DNA of 64,000 bases, taken from contig CAKOWW010000006.1 in the NCBI GenBank assembly GCA_934129785.1, positions 1-64,000 of the forward strand. Reading direction: 5' to 3'. Every line of letters starts with the position of its first letter. The first letter of the stretch is position 1. The notes below the pieces were generated by a model. It saw nothing but the letters and a program-made list of their open reading frames with translations, made no database searches and had not been told where the DNA came from. Below are positions 16,550 through 24,691 of the stretch, piece after piece. This DNA is from an uncultured Clostridia bacterium. Its GTDB lineage: Bacteria > Bacillota > Clostridia > TANB77 > CAG-508. Both the position numbers and the translations under genes were made by a program.

Positions 16550-18958
16550 ATGTCATATAATTTTAAAACAGTCGAAAAAAAATGGCAAACAAAATGGGAA
16601 AAAGAAGGAACATTTAATGCTAAAAATGATTATACAATGAAAAAATGGTATGGACTAATCGAATTTCCATATCCATCAGGACAAGGACTACATGTTGGAC
16701 ATCCAAGAAGTTACACAGCACTAGATATAATAGCAAGAAAAAGAAGATTAGAAGGATACAATGTATTATATCCAATAGGATTTGATGCATTTGGATTACC
16801 AGCAGAAAACTTTGCAATAAAAAATCATATACATCCAAAAGTAATAACAAAACAAAACATAGACCACTTCAAAAAGCAATTAAAATCATTAGGATTTTCA
16901 TTTGATTGGTCAAGAGAAATAAACACAACAGATCCAAATTACTATAAATGGACACAATGGATATTTATACAACTATATAAACATGGTCTAGCATATAAAG
17001 CAACAATGCCAATAAACTTCTGTACAGGTTGTAAAGTAGGACTAGCAAACGAAGAAGTTGTAAACGGTGTTTGCGAAAGATGTGGAAGTGAAGTTGTACA
17101 AAAAGAAAAATCACAATGGATGCTAAAAATAACAGAATATGCACAAAGACTAATAGATGACTTAGATGATGTTGATTATCTAGAAAAAATAAAAACACAA
17201 CAAAGAAATTGGATAGGCCGTTCAGAAGGAGCAGAAGTAATATTCCAAGTACCAGGACTAAAAGAAGGTTTAAAAGTATATACAACAAGACCAGACACAT
17301 TATTTGGTGCAACATATATGGTAATAGCTCCAGAACATCATTTAATAGAAGAATTAAAAGAAAAAATAACAAATTTAGATGAAATAAAAGAATACCAAAA
17401 ACAAGCATCTTTAAAATCAGACTTTGAACGTTCAGAAATAAATAAAGACAAAACTGGAGTTGAAATAAAAGGTGTTAAAGCAATAAACCCATTAACAAAC
17501 AAGGAAATACCAATTTGGATATCAGATTATGTGTTATCAAGTTATGGAACAGGAGCAATAATGGCAGTTCCAGCACATGATACAAGAGATTATGAATTTG
17601 CGACAAAATTCGGATTACCAATAATTCAAGTTGTTGATGGAAAAAATGTAAACCTTGAAAAAGAAGCATTTACAGATGTTGAAACAGGTAAAATGATAAA
17701 TTCTGGATTCTTAAATGGACTAGAAGTAAAAGAAGCTAAAAAAGAAGTTATAAAATACCTAGAAGAAAACAAAATAGGAACAAAAAAAGTAAACTACAAA
17801 TTGCGTGACTGGGTATTTTCAAGACAACGTTATTGGGGAGAACCAATACCAATGGTACATTGTGAAAAATGTGGATGGGTACCATTAGATGAAAAAGATT
17901 TACCATTAGTATTGCCAGAAGTAAAAGATTTTGAACCAGGAGAAAATGGAGAATCACCACTTGCAAAACAAACAGAATGGATAAACACAACATGTCCACA
18001 CTGTGGTGGAAAAGCAACAAGAGAAACAGACACAATGCCACAATGGGCTGGATCTTCATGGTATTTCTTAAGATACATGGATCCACATAACAATGAAGCA
18101 TTAGCAAGCAAAGAAGCATTAGAATATTGGTCACCAGTTGACTGGTATAATGGTGGAATGGAACATACAACATTACACTTACTATACTCAAGATTCTGGC
18201 ACAAATTCTTATATGATATTGGCGTTGTACCAACAAAAGAACCATACCAAAAACGTACATCACATGGTATGATTTTAGGGGACAATGGAGAAAAAATGTC
18301 AAAATCAAAAGGAAATGTAATAAATCCAGATGATATAGTAAATGAATTTGGAGCAGATACATTTAGAGTTTATGAAATGTTTATGGGACCATTTGACCAA
18401 TCTGCAAGTTGGTCAATGGATAGTATACGTGGATGTAGCAAATTCCTAGATAGAGTATATAACTTAAAAGACTTATTAGTAGAAGGTGAAAACTATTCTG
18501 CTGAAATGGAAAAATCAATGCATAAAGCAATAAAGAAAGTATCTAAAGATATAGAAGAAATGAAATTTAACACTTCAGTTTCAACATTTATGACATTGGT
18601 AAACGAATTTTACAAATTAAAAAGAGTAAATAAAGCAGAATTTAAAACATTCTTAATATTATTAAATCCATTTGCACCACACATAACAGAAGAACTAAAT
18701 GAAATGGCAGGATTTGAAAAACCAATTTCTTCATGTGAATGGCCAAAATTTGATGAAGCAAAAACAGTTGATGATGAAAAAACACTTCCAATTCAATTTA
18801 ATGGAAAATTAAAAGCAACTGTACAAATTTTAGTTGATGAAGATGAGGAATCAGTTAAGGAAAAAGTTCATAAAGCTATTGAAGGAAAATTAGATGGAAA
18901 GACAATAGTTAAAGAAATTTATGTAAAAAATAGAATTTATAATATAGTTATAAAATAA
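16550..18958 (+). CDS. leuS: Leucyl-tRNA synthetase
   Basis: About 802 aa, class Ia enzyme charging tRNA-Leu. HIGH-type motif in PYPSGQGLHVGHPRSY (residues ~43-58), CP1 editing domain in the middle (VYTTRPDTLFGATYMV, then GTGAIMAVPAHDTRDYEF), zinc-finger-like cysteine pairs, and KMSKS in GEKMSKSKGNVINPDD. C-terminal anticodon-binding domain present. ATG 16550 (MSYNFKTVEKKWQ) chosen because the AAAGGGAG site precedes it and the promoter lies just upstream. Transcribed alone. Confidence 0.96.
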   Translation: MSYNFKTVEKKWQTKWEKEGTFNAKNDYTMKKWYGLIEFPYPSGQGLHVGHPRSYTALDIIARKRRLEGYNVLYPIGFDAFGLPAENFAIKNHIHPKVITKQNIDHFKKQLKSLGFSFDWSREINTTDPNYYKWTQWIFIQLYKHGLAYKATMPINFCTGCKVGLANEEVVNGVCERCGSEVVQKEKSQWMLKITEYAQRLIDDLDDVDYLEKIKTQQRNWIGRSEGAEVIFQVPGLKEGLKVYTTRPDTLFGATYMVIAPEHHLIEELKEKITNLDEIKEYQKQASLKSDFERSEINKDKTGVEIKGVKAINPLTNKEIPIWISDYVLSSYGTGAIMAVPAHDTRDYEFATKFGLPIIQVVDGKNVNLEKEAFTDVETGKMINSGFLNGLEVKEAKKEVIKYLEENKIGTKKVNYKLRDWVFSRQRYWGEPIPMVHCEKCGWVPLDEKDLPLVLPEVKDFEPGENGESPLAKQTEWINTTCPHCGGKATRETDTMPQWAGSSWYFLRYMDPHNNEALASKEALEYWSPVDWYNGGMEHTTLHLLYSRFWHKFLYDIGVVPTKEPYQKRTSHGMILGDNGEKMSKSKGNVINPDDIVNEFGADTFRVYEMFMGPFDQSASWSMDSIRGCSKFLDRVYNLKDLLVEGENYSAEMEKSMHKAIKKVSKDIEEMKFNTSVSTFMTLVNEFYKLKRVNKAEFKTFLILLNPFAPHITEELNEMAGFEKPISSCEWPKFDEAKTVDDEKTLPIQFNGKLKATVQILVDEDEESVKEKVHKAIEGKLDGKTIVKEIYVKNRIYNIVIK

Positions 18959-18964
18959 CAATAT

Positions 18965-18994
18965 CCGGAAGGAAACTAAATCCTTCCGGGTTTT
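18965..18994 (+). terminator. Terminator of leuS
   Basis: Perfect 8-bp stem CCGGAAGG/CCTTCCGG (18965-18972, 18982-18989) followed by GTTTTG. The following 18997-19270 stretch holds no gene or element I can support. Confidence 0.88.
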
Positions 18995-19270
18995 GTATAT
19001 TATAATAAAGTTTTTTTCTGCGAAATTTTAAAAAGTGAAAAATTATGTAAAACTATTGCAAAAGAAAAAGAAATCTGATAAACTATGCAAAGTAAAATAT
19101 TGCACAATTGTTGCAAGAATGAAAATTATTATTCAAAAAATATTTAATTACAAATTTTTAAAGTTTAAATCTAAAGCCGATTTCAGGCAAAATACCAATA
19201 AAAAACAAAAATAAAATTGAAAAAAGATATTAAAGTAATAATTGTGCATTATTGTACTAATAAGTAAATA

Positions 19271-19744
19271 TTGAATCAAATGGTATTGTATCCAATAAAT
19301 CCATTTGGTAAAATGGAAAGGGGTAAAAAAAAACTAGAACAATGGATGTGGTTATTTGCAGGAAGAAAGGATATGATAGATATGGCAAGAAAAGAAAACG
19401 AAAAAGTAGACAAAGCAGTAAAAACAATGAAAGTAATAAGTGTAGGGCCAGAACAAGAAGAGTTATACGAGTCAATAAGAATAGCAGAATTCTTAAGAAA
19501 AATTGGAGAAAATAAGAAGTATGAATCTGGACTAAGAAGAGGAGAGCAAAAAGGAAAAAAGAAATGGAAAACAGAAGGTTTAAAGGAAGGCAGAGAAGAA
19601 GGAAAAAAACAAGGAAGAGAAGAAGGAAGAAAATTAGAAAAAATAGAGTTAGCTAAAAAGATGCTTCAAAGAAAGATAAATTTCCAAGAAGTAATGGAAA
19701 TAACGGGCTTGGAAGAAAATGAAATAAAAGCAATAATAGTATGA
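19271..19744 (+). pseudogene. C-terminal remnant of an Rpn/PD-(D/E)XK transposase-like gene
   Basis: The 157-aa frame opens with PINPFGKMERGKKKLEQWMWLF, continues with a helical DMARKENEKVDKAV segment and a Gly-Glu-Lys repeat tail (EGLKEGREEGKKQGREEG), and ends KKMLQRKINFQEVMEITGL. That is the usual C-terminal half of Rpn family proteins. The ~200-residue nuclease domain is absent and nothing upstream to 18997 encodes it. No CGG lies near, so this is a genuine truncation rather than recoding. The start (TTG 19271) is nominal. Confidence 0.75.
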
Positions 19745-19929
19745 AAAAAGTCTTACAGAAAAAGGAACTCCGGGTTATAACTTTAACTCAATTCTTTTTA
19801 TTAGCAAACGTTTCACTGTACTTTTTTGTCATAAAAATGTAACCAACATTTAATATACTTGCAATGTAAAAAAATATCAAAATATAGTATAATATGAGAT
19901 AAGGTATAATGTAAACTAAGGAGAAAAGT

Positions 19930-21030
19930 ATGAGTATTGAAACAGAGCTAAAAAAAGATGGAATAGAAGTAATAGAAAAACTAGACACACTAAAAATAAA
20001 CTCAATTGCAATGAATGTTTCTCTTAAACTATGCGAAACTTTTCCTGAATACAATTTAAATCAAAATAAATTATTTATCAAACTATCAAGACTAAATATG
20101 TACAAAGCCAAAATGCCAGAAGGCATGGCAGAAGCAAATTACTTTTATAAAAACACATCAATATATTTTAATGAACATATACAAGATGAAGACTTAGAAG
20201 AATTTGCAATACATGAGTGCATACATTATCTTCAGGAAATAAAAGACAAGAGAAATTATCTACTAAGAATGGGACTTTGTGATTATACTGAATTTAAAAT
20301 ATATGGATTAGGATTAAATGAAGCAGCAGTGCAACTAATAGCCTCAAAAGTAAATAAAATTCCAAAAGAATTTGTAAAATATTTTGGAATAAGTTTTGAA
20401 ACAAACAGTCCTTCATACTATCCATTAGAATGTTGCCTAGTTCAACAATTAGCATACATAACAGGTGAAGATGTATTATTTAAAAGTACATTAAATAGTA
20501 CAGATGAATTTAAAGAAAAATTTGCAAGCCTTACCTCGCCAAAAACATTTATGGCAATTCAAAATGCTGTTGATGATATATTAAATGCAGAAGAAGAAAT
20601 AATTAAAATAAATAATAGAATAGCTGGAATTGACGACAGAAACAAGAGAATTGATGGAATGTTGAAAAAAATAGAAGAACTAAAACACGAAATTTCTTTA
20701 ACATTTATGAGAACACAAAATTTAATAATATCTAGCTATTTTGACAAAGCTTTTAAAGAGATTACAAATTTAGAAGAAGTTGAAAATTACAGAAGAAAAT
20801 TATATACATTCAAGGATTACTTAGGAGCAATGGAAGGATATACATTTTTTAATGATTACTATGTAAAGAAAATGGAAAAACTAGAGGAAAAATATAATGC
20901 TATAGAAAGTGGAGAATTTAAGCCAACATTACAATTAATTCCTAAAAAGCAAAGCAAATTTGCACTTATAATAAAAGCAATTAAAAAGTTAATATTTGGA
21001 GAAGCAAAAGAGAACGAAGATAGTTTTTAA
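19930..21030 (+). CDS. Putative zinc metallopeptidase with HECIH motif
   Basis: 366 aa, family not recognised. Residues ~90-110 read EEFAIHECIHYLQE, a perfect HExxH zinc site. Some 30 residues later, GLNEAAVQLIASK offers a downstream Glu as possible third ligand (gluzincin-like). The second half is a long charged, probably coiled-coil region (~210-330), ending in a basic amphipathic stretch KFALIIKAIKKLIFG that might touch the membrane. No signal peptide. Ribosome binding site AAGGAG. Transcribed alone between the Rpn remnant and a shared terminator. Protease activity is inferred from the motif only. Confidence 0.65.
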   Translation: MSIETELKKDGIEVIEKLDTLKINSIAMNVSLKLCETFPEYNLNQNKLFIKLSRLNMYKAKMPEGMAEANYFYKNTSIYFNEHIQDEDLEEFAIHECIHYLQEIKDKRNYLLRMGLCDYTEFKIYGLGLNEAAVQLIASKVNKIPKEFVKYFGISFETNSPSYYPLECCLVQQLAYITGEDVLFKSTLNSTDEFKEKFASLTSPKTFMAIQNAVDDILNAEEEIIKINNRIAGIDDRNKRIDGMLKKIEELKHEISLTFMRTQNLIISSYFDKAFKEITNLEEVENYRRKLYTFKDYLGAMEGYTFFNDYYVKKMEKLEEKYNAIESGEFKPTLQLIPKKQSKFALIIKAIKKLIFGEAKENEDSF

Positions 21031-21033
21031 AAA

Positions 21034-21071
21034 AATAATATATTGTTTTTGTATTAAAACAATATATTATT
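21034..21071. terminator. Bidirectional terminator between convergent genes
   Basis: 16-bp perfect stem AATAATATATTGTTTT (21034-21049) with AAAACAATATATTATT (21056-21071), T-rich on both sides, between genes reading towards each other. Confidence 0.88.
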
Positions 21072-21077
21072 TTTTTG

Positions 21078-22343
21078 TTATATAAGATTTTTTATTATTG
21101 AATATGCCGTATCTCTACCAGAACGAGCAGCCCAGGCAACAGTACCTTTTGAACCAGCAAGTTCTCCACCAGCATAAATTTTTGGGCTTGAAGTTTTATG
21201 GTTTTCATCAACTTTTATAGACCCCCATTTATCTAATTCCAAATTTAAAGATTTAACAAAATCATCAGTTGTAGATCCTAAAGCCATTATTACATAATCT
21301 GCTTTAATTTCATAATTACTATTTGGAATATTTACAGGAGAAAGTCTTGAATCACCATCTTTTTTAACAAGTTCAGTTTTTATTAACTCAACAGAATTAA
21401 CTTTTTTTTCACCTTTTATTTCAAAAATGTTATTTTGAAATAAAAATTCAATTCCTTCATTAATAGCGCATTCAATTTCCTTAATCTCAGCAGGCATTTG
21501 CTCTCTGGCTCTCCTATAAACAACTTTTACATTTTTAGCACCAAGTTTTTTAACAGTTCTTGCACAATCCATAGCAACATTTCCACCACCACAAATAATT
21601 ACAGTTTTTCCAGAATAATCAGGGTGTGTATTAAATTCTAAAAGTTCATTACCACCAAAGACACCATTCAATTCTTCGCCTTTTACATTCATTTTAGTTG
21701 ATTTGTTAGCGCCAAAAGCTAAAAAGATAGCATCATAATCCTTCTCTAAATCTTTTAAAGTTAAATTTTTTCCTAATTCTTGATTGTATTTTACTTTAAT
21801 ACCTAAATCTAAAATATTTTGAATAGTTGCATTTATAGTTTTTTTAGGTAATCTAAAGTCAGGAATACCATGTGATAATAAACCGCCTAAATAATCATAT
21901 TTTTCAAAAATAGTAACATCTAAACCAGCAATCCTCAAAAATGCTGAAGCAGTAAGACCAGCCGGACCACCGCCAATTATAGCAACTCGTTTTGGATTTT
22001 CTAAAGTTTTAATATCAACAAAATCTTTTAAATAATAACCTTCCTCTTGTGCTTTTTCAAACACAAAAGATTCTAAAGTTCCTATTTGAACTGGATCTCC
22101 TTTAATCCCTCTAACACAAGCAGATTGACATTGCTTTTGATGAGGGCATATTAAGCCACAAACTCCAGGTAATACAGTGGTTTTGCATAAAGTTTTATAA
22201 GCATTTTTATAATCTTTATTTTTTACAAAACTTATAAACTCTGGAATATTATTATTAAGTGGACATCCTTTGTTTGAACATGGTTTCATTTTACAGTTTA
22301 AACAATATTCCGCATTTTTTTCTACTTCTTCTAATTGGTACAT
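21078..22343 (-). CDS. GltA-type NAD(P)-dependent oxidoreductase (glutamate synthase small-subunit-like)
   Basis: 421 aa. The N-terminal region has the cysteine pattern of the iron-sulfur domain that leads GltD/DPYD-type proteins (CLNCKMKPC, GCPLNN, PGVCGLICPHQKQCQSAC). An FAD-binding Rossmann motif (VAIIGGGPAGLTASAFLR) follows, and then an NAD(P) motif (VIICGGGNVAMDCART). The C-terminal CYAGGE-like region reads IYAGGELAGSKGTVAWA. Such proteins pass electrons from NADPH for glutamate synthesis or as a stand-alone oxidoreductase. No large subunit is nearby, so the role is uncertain. Divides about 28 bp from udg, on the same strand. Confidence 0.88.
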   Translation of the reverse strand: MYQLEEVEKNAEYCLNCKMKPCSNKGCPLNNNIPEFISFVKNKDYKNAYKTLCKTTVLPGVCGLICPHQKQCQSACVRGIKGDPVQIGTLESFVFEKAQEEGYYLKDFVDIKTLENPKRVAIIGGGPAGLTASAFLRIAGLDVTIFEKYDYLGGLLSHGIPDFRLPKKTINATIQNILDLGIKVKYNQELGKNLTLKDLEKDYDAIFLAFGANKSTKMNVKGEELNGVFGGNELLEFNTHPDYSGKTVIICGGGNVAMDCARTVKKLGAKNVKVVYRRAREQMPAEIKEIECAINEGIEFLFQNNIFEIKGEKKVNSVELIKTELVKKDGDSRLSPVNIPNSNYEIKADYVIMALGSTTDDFVKSLNLELDKWGSIKVDENHKTSSPKIYAGGELAGSKGTVAWAARSGRDTAYSIIKNLI

Positions 22344-22371
22344 CTAAAAACTCCTTATATTATATTTTAAA

Positions 22372-22915
22372 TTAGACTTCTAATACTTTTTGTAAATCTT
22401 TAATGAATTCAATTTTTTTATTTTCATCTCTTAAAAGTGCCGCCGGATGCCATGTTGGCATATATTTTATGCCACGTTTTTCGAACCATTTTCCTCTAGA
22501 AGCTGTTATACCATATTCTTTACCAAGTATATGTTTTAAAGCAACACTTCCGAAGTAAAACAACAATTTCAGGTTTTACTAAAAGAACTTGATTTCTCAA
22601 ATAATCCATACATGCTATACACTCATCCTCTTCGGGATTTCTATTAGAAGGTGGTCTACATTTAACAATATTTGCAATGTAAACTTCTTCTCTTTTTATT
22701 CCAAGCATTTGAAAGGCCATATTCATTAGCTTACCAGCACGCCCAACAAAAGGTTTTCCTAATCTATCTTCATCAGCTCCAGGCCCTTCACCTATAAACA
22801 TTATTTTAGCATTTTTATTTCCATCGCCAAAGACAATATTTTGTCTTCCTTTGCATAATTTGCATTTTTGACAGTTTTGTATACTTGCTTCTAATTCTTC
22901 CCAATTATCGTACAT
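22372..22915 (-). CDS. Family-4 uracil-DNA glycosylase, split by +1 shift at CGG
   Basis: Removes uracil from DNA; family 4 enzymes carry an Fe-S cluster. About 180 aa when the +1 shift at codon 122 is made. Frame 1 gives CQKCKLCKGR, the catalytic-loop motif FIGEGPGADEDRLGKPFVG and NIVKCRPPSNRNP, and runs to IVVLL. Frame 2 continues GSVALKHILG to the second motif TWHPAALLR. Unshifted reading stops soon after CFKTYTW. ATG 22915 chosen over an upstream one at 22957 because AAGGTG stands 6-8 bases before it and similarity starts there. Lies downstream on the minus strand before the gltA-like gene. Confidence 0.9.
22550..22552 (-). other. CGG +1 recoding site in udg
   Basis: On the minus strand: TTA CTT CGG AAG. 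Homology continues as CTT (C) GGA AGT GTT GCT, giving L-L-G-S-V-A. Fourth base A. Confidence 0.87.
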
Positions 22916-22989
22916 ATTTTTCACCTTCTGACTGTTAATATATAATGTAATTTGCATTTAGTCAATAGTATTTTTTGGAGTTACCGGTC

Positions 22990-23073
22990 AGTAAAAGTAA
23001 CTACTATGAAAATAATTCTACACCTTTTATAAATGAAGTAATGAATACAGGAATAGAATTAAATGTAGCATAA
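22990..23073 (+). pseudogene. Possible gene-end scrap
   Basis: The plus strand reads ...NNSTPFINEVMNTGIELNVA before a TAA near 23073, with a terminator just after it. It may be the tail of a deleted gene. Family unknown. The rest of the 22958-23130 gap shows nothing else. Confidence 0.25.
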
Positions 23074-23076
23074 ATA

Positions 23077-23115
23077 AAGCGTATCAATAAATTAATAATT
23101 TATCGATACGCTTTT
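23077..23115. terminator. Bidirectional terminator, end of lemA/TPM region
   Basis: AAGCGTATC (23077-23085) pairs with GATACGCTT (23105-23113), extended by ATAAAT/ATTTAT, with T runs on the outer side. Confidence 0.85.
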
Positions 23116-23132
23116 TAGGTTAAAGTTATTTA

Positions 23133-23714
23133 TTAAAAATTAACTACAGGTGCACTTTTGGCGCTTTCATCAGCTTTAAAGTATTTCATAGGACTATATC
23201 CGCTAATTCCAGCTACAATACTGGAAGGGAATTTTTTAATCTTTGAATTATATGCTTTTACTTTCTCATTATAGTATTGTCTTGCAACAGAAATTCTATT
23301 TTCTGTACCTGCAAGTTCATCTTGTAAAGCAGTAAATTGTTCATTTGCTTTAAGTTCGGGGTAATTTTCAGTGATTACAAGTAATCTACTAAGCGCAGAA
23401 CTTAAATTGTTGTTTGCTTCACTAATATCTTCAATATTTCCATTTTCAATACTTCCTGAAAGCTTAGATCTTGCTTCGGCAATTTCTGTAAAGACTTTTT
23501 CTTCATGTTTAGTATAACCCTTTACAGTTGATACTAAATTTGGAATTAAGTCATTTCTTCTTTGAAGAGCTGTTTCTACTTGTGATTGTTGCATATCAGC
23601 ATCCTCTTTTAAAGTTACAAAACTGTTTTGGGTCATAAAAAACCATGATAATGCTAGTACTAAAACTAAAGCGATTGCAATAATTGTTTTTGTTAAATTT
23701 GATATAGTTTTCAT
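23133..23714 (-). CDS. LemA family protein
   Basis: 193 aa. One N-terminal membrane segment (residues ~8-26, TIIAIALVLVLALSWFF) followed by the all-helical LemA domain: ALQRRNDLIPNLVSTVKGY, FTEIAEARSKL, LSALSRLLVITENYPELKAN, and the terminal FNSKIKKFPSSIVA-like segment. Function is unsettled. LemA genes sit beside TPM-domain genes in many bacteria, as here, and probably act with them at the membrane. Ribosome binding site GGAGG. Confidence 0.92.
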   Translation of the reverse strand: MKTISNLTKTIIAIALVLVLALSWFFMTQNSFVTLKEDADMQQSQVETALQRRNDLIPNLVSTVKGYTKHEEKVFTEIAEARSKLSGSIENGNIEDISEANNNLSSALSRLLVITENYPELKANEQFTALQDELAGTENRISVARQYYNEKVKAYNSKIKKFPSSIVAGISGYSPMKYFKADESAKSAPVVNF

Positions 23715-23778
23715 TGTAAATTTACCTCCTGATGTACTTAAAATTTTGTCTTTTTACAATTTCATACAATATTTTTTT

Positions 23779-24522
23779 CTAACGTGAAGCACCTCCACCG
23801 CCAGAAAATCCACCGCCGAATCCACCACCAGATGAACTGCTAGAACCTCCACTAAAAAAACCGCCAGATGAACCACCAACAGAGTCGCTGCCACGAGAAA
23901 TAACTATGTAAGCTATAAGTATAAGAATGAATATAGCTACTGTACCAAAATCTAATGTATCATCATCAACAGAAACATCTTCTAAATCTTTAATAGAAAT
24001 GTCATATTCTTTGACAAGAACATTTAAAACAGCTTCAACTGTCATCTTGGTAGCTTTTGAATAGTTATCTTTTTCTCTGTATGGAACAAAATAGTTATCA
24101 AGTATTCGACCACATTTTGAATCATTTAAACAACCTTCTAGGCCTCTTCCAATTTCAAGTCTAACTTTTTTGTCAGAACGAGAGAATAAGAGTAATACTC
24201 CATTATCTTTTCCACTTTTTCCAATACTAAGTTCATTAAATACAGTATTAGAGTAAGTTTCAATACTGTTATCAAGTAAACTTTTTACTGAAATAACAGC
24301 AAATTCTGCTCCAGTCTTTTTTTCAAGTTCAACTAACATTTTGTTTAGCTTTTTTTCTGTTTTATCATTTATGATATTATCTTCATCATAAATAAAAATA
24401 TTTTGTTCGGTTCTGGGAATTTGGATTTTTTCAGATGAAATAGCCCGTACTGTAGTTCCATTTATAAGTGAAACTGACAAGATAAAAAGCATTACAAATG
24501 AAAATATCCAATTTTTTTTCAT
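23779..24522 (-). CDS. TPM-domain membrane protein (YgcG family)
   Basis: 247 aa. Signal peptide at residues 1-27 (WIFSFVMLFILSVSLI...TTVRA). The TPM domain follows (FIYDEDNIINDKTEKKLNKML, GAEFAVISVKSL, DNGVLLLFSRSDKKVRLEIG, GRILDNYFVPYREKDNY). A single membrane span (TVAIFILILIAYIVIS) and a Gly/Ser-rich tail (SGGGFGGGFSGGGGASR) complete it. TPM proteins are exported, membrane-tethered proteins of unclear activity, some described as phosphatases or assembly factors. Codon 26 is an in-frame CGG that must be read normally. Ribosome binding site AAGGAAGG. Confidence 0.88.
   Translation of the reverse strand: MKKNWIFSFVMLFILSVSLINGTTVRAISSEKIQIPRTEQNIFIYDEDNIINDKTEKKLNKMLVELEKKTGAEFAVISVKSLLDNSIETYSNTVFNELSIGKSGKDNGVLLLFSRSDKKVRLEIGRGLEGCLNDSKCGRILDNYFVPYREKDNYSKATKMTVEAVLNVLVKEYDISIKDLEDVSVDDDTLDFGTVAIFILILIAYIVISRGSDSVGGSSGGFFSGGSSSSSGGGFGGGFSGGGGASR
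24445..24447 (-). other. In-frame CGG that must NOT shift (exception 2)
   Basis: ACA GTA CGG GCT ATT in the signal peptide region of the TPM gene. The fourth base is G, unlike the A or T at all nine shift sites. A +1 shift would run out of frame to a stop about 20 codons on. Confidence 0.8.
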
Positions 24523-24643
24523 AACTTTTACCTTCCTTTCTCAGATTACAATCTGAAATTATTACTACATAAGCTAATAGCCCATGTTTATATATGATAC
24601 TACAATTTACATAAAAAAACAAGAGAATATACAGAAATACAAT

Positions 24644-24674
24644 AAAAAAGATACTGCATTGCAATATCTTTTTT
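24644..24674. terminator. Terminator of the 511-aa TPM gene
   Basis: AAAAAAGATA (24644-24653) pairs with TATCTTTTTT (24665-24674); serves the minus-strand gene ending at 24692. Confidence 0.78.
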
Positions 24675-24691
24675 TTAGAAAATAATCAATT

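Noticed and set aside
19271..19744. Rpn remnant as another CGG-shifted gene
   Set aside because: No CGG in a suitable position and no nuclease half in any upstream frame.
14399..24522. Plain CGG reassignment to another amino acid (Trp, Gln) as full explanation
   Set aside because: Reassignment would not change frame. It could only apply to the two unshifted CGG codons, whose positions (Clp-N codon 19, a signal peptide) do not reveal the residue.
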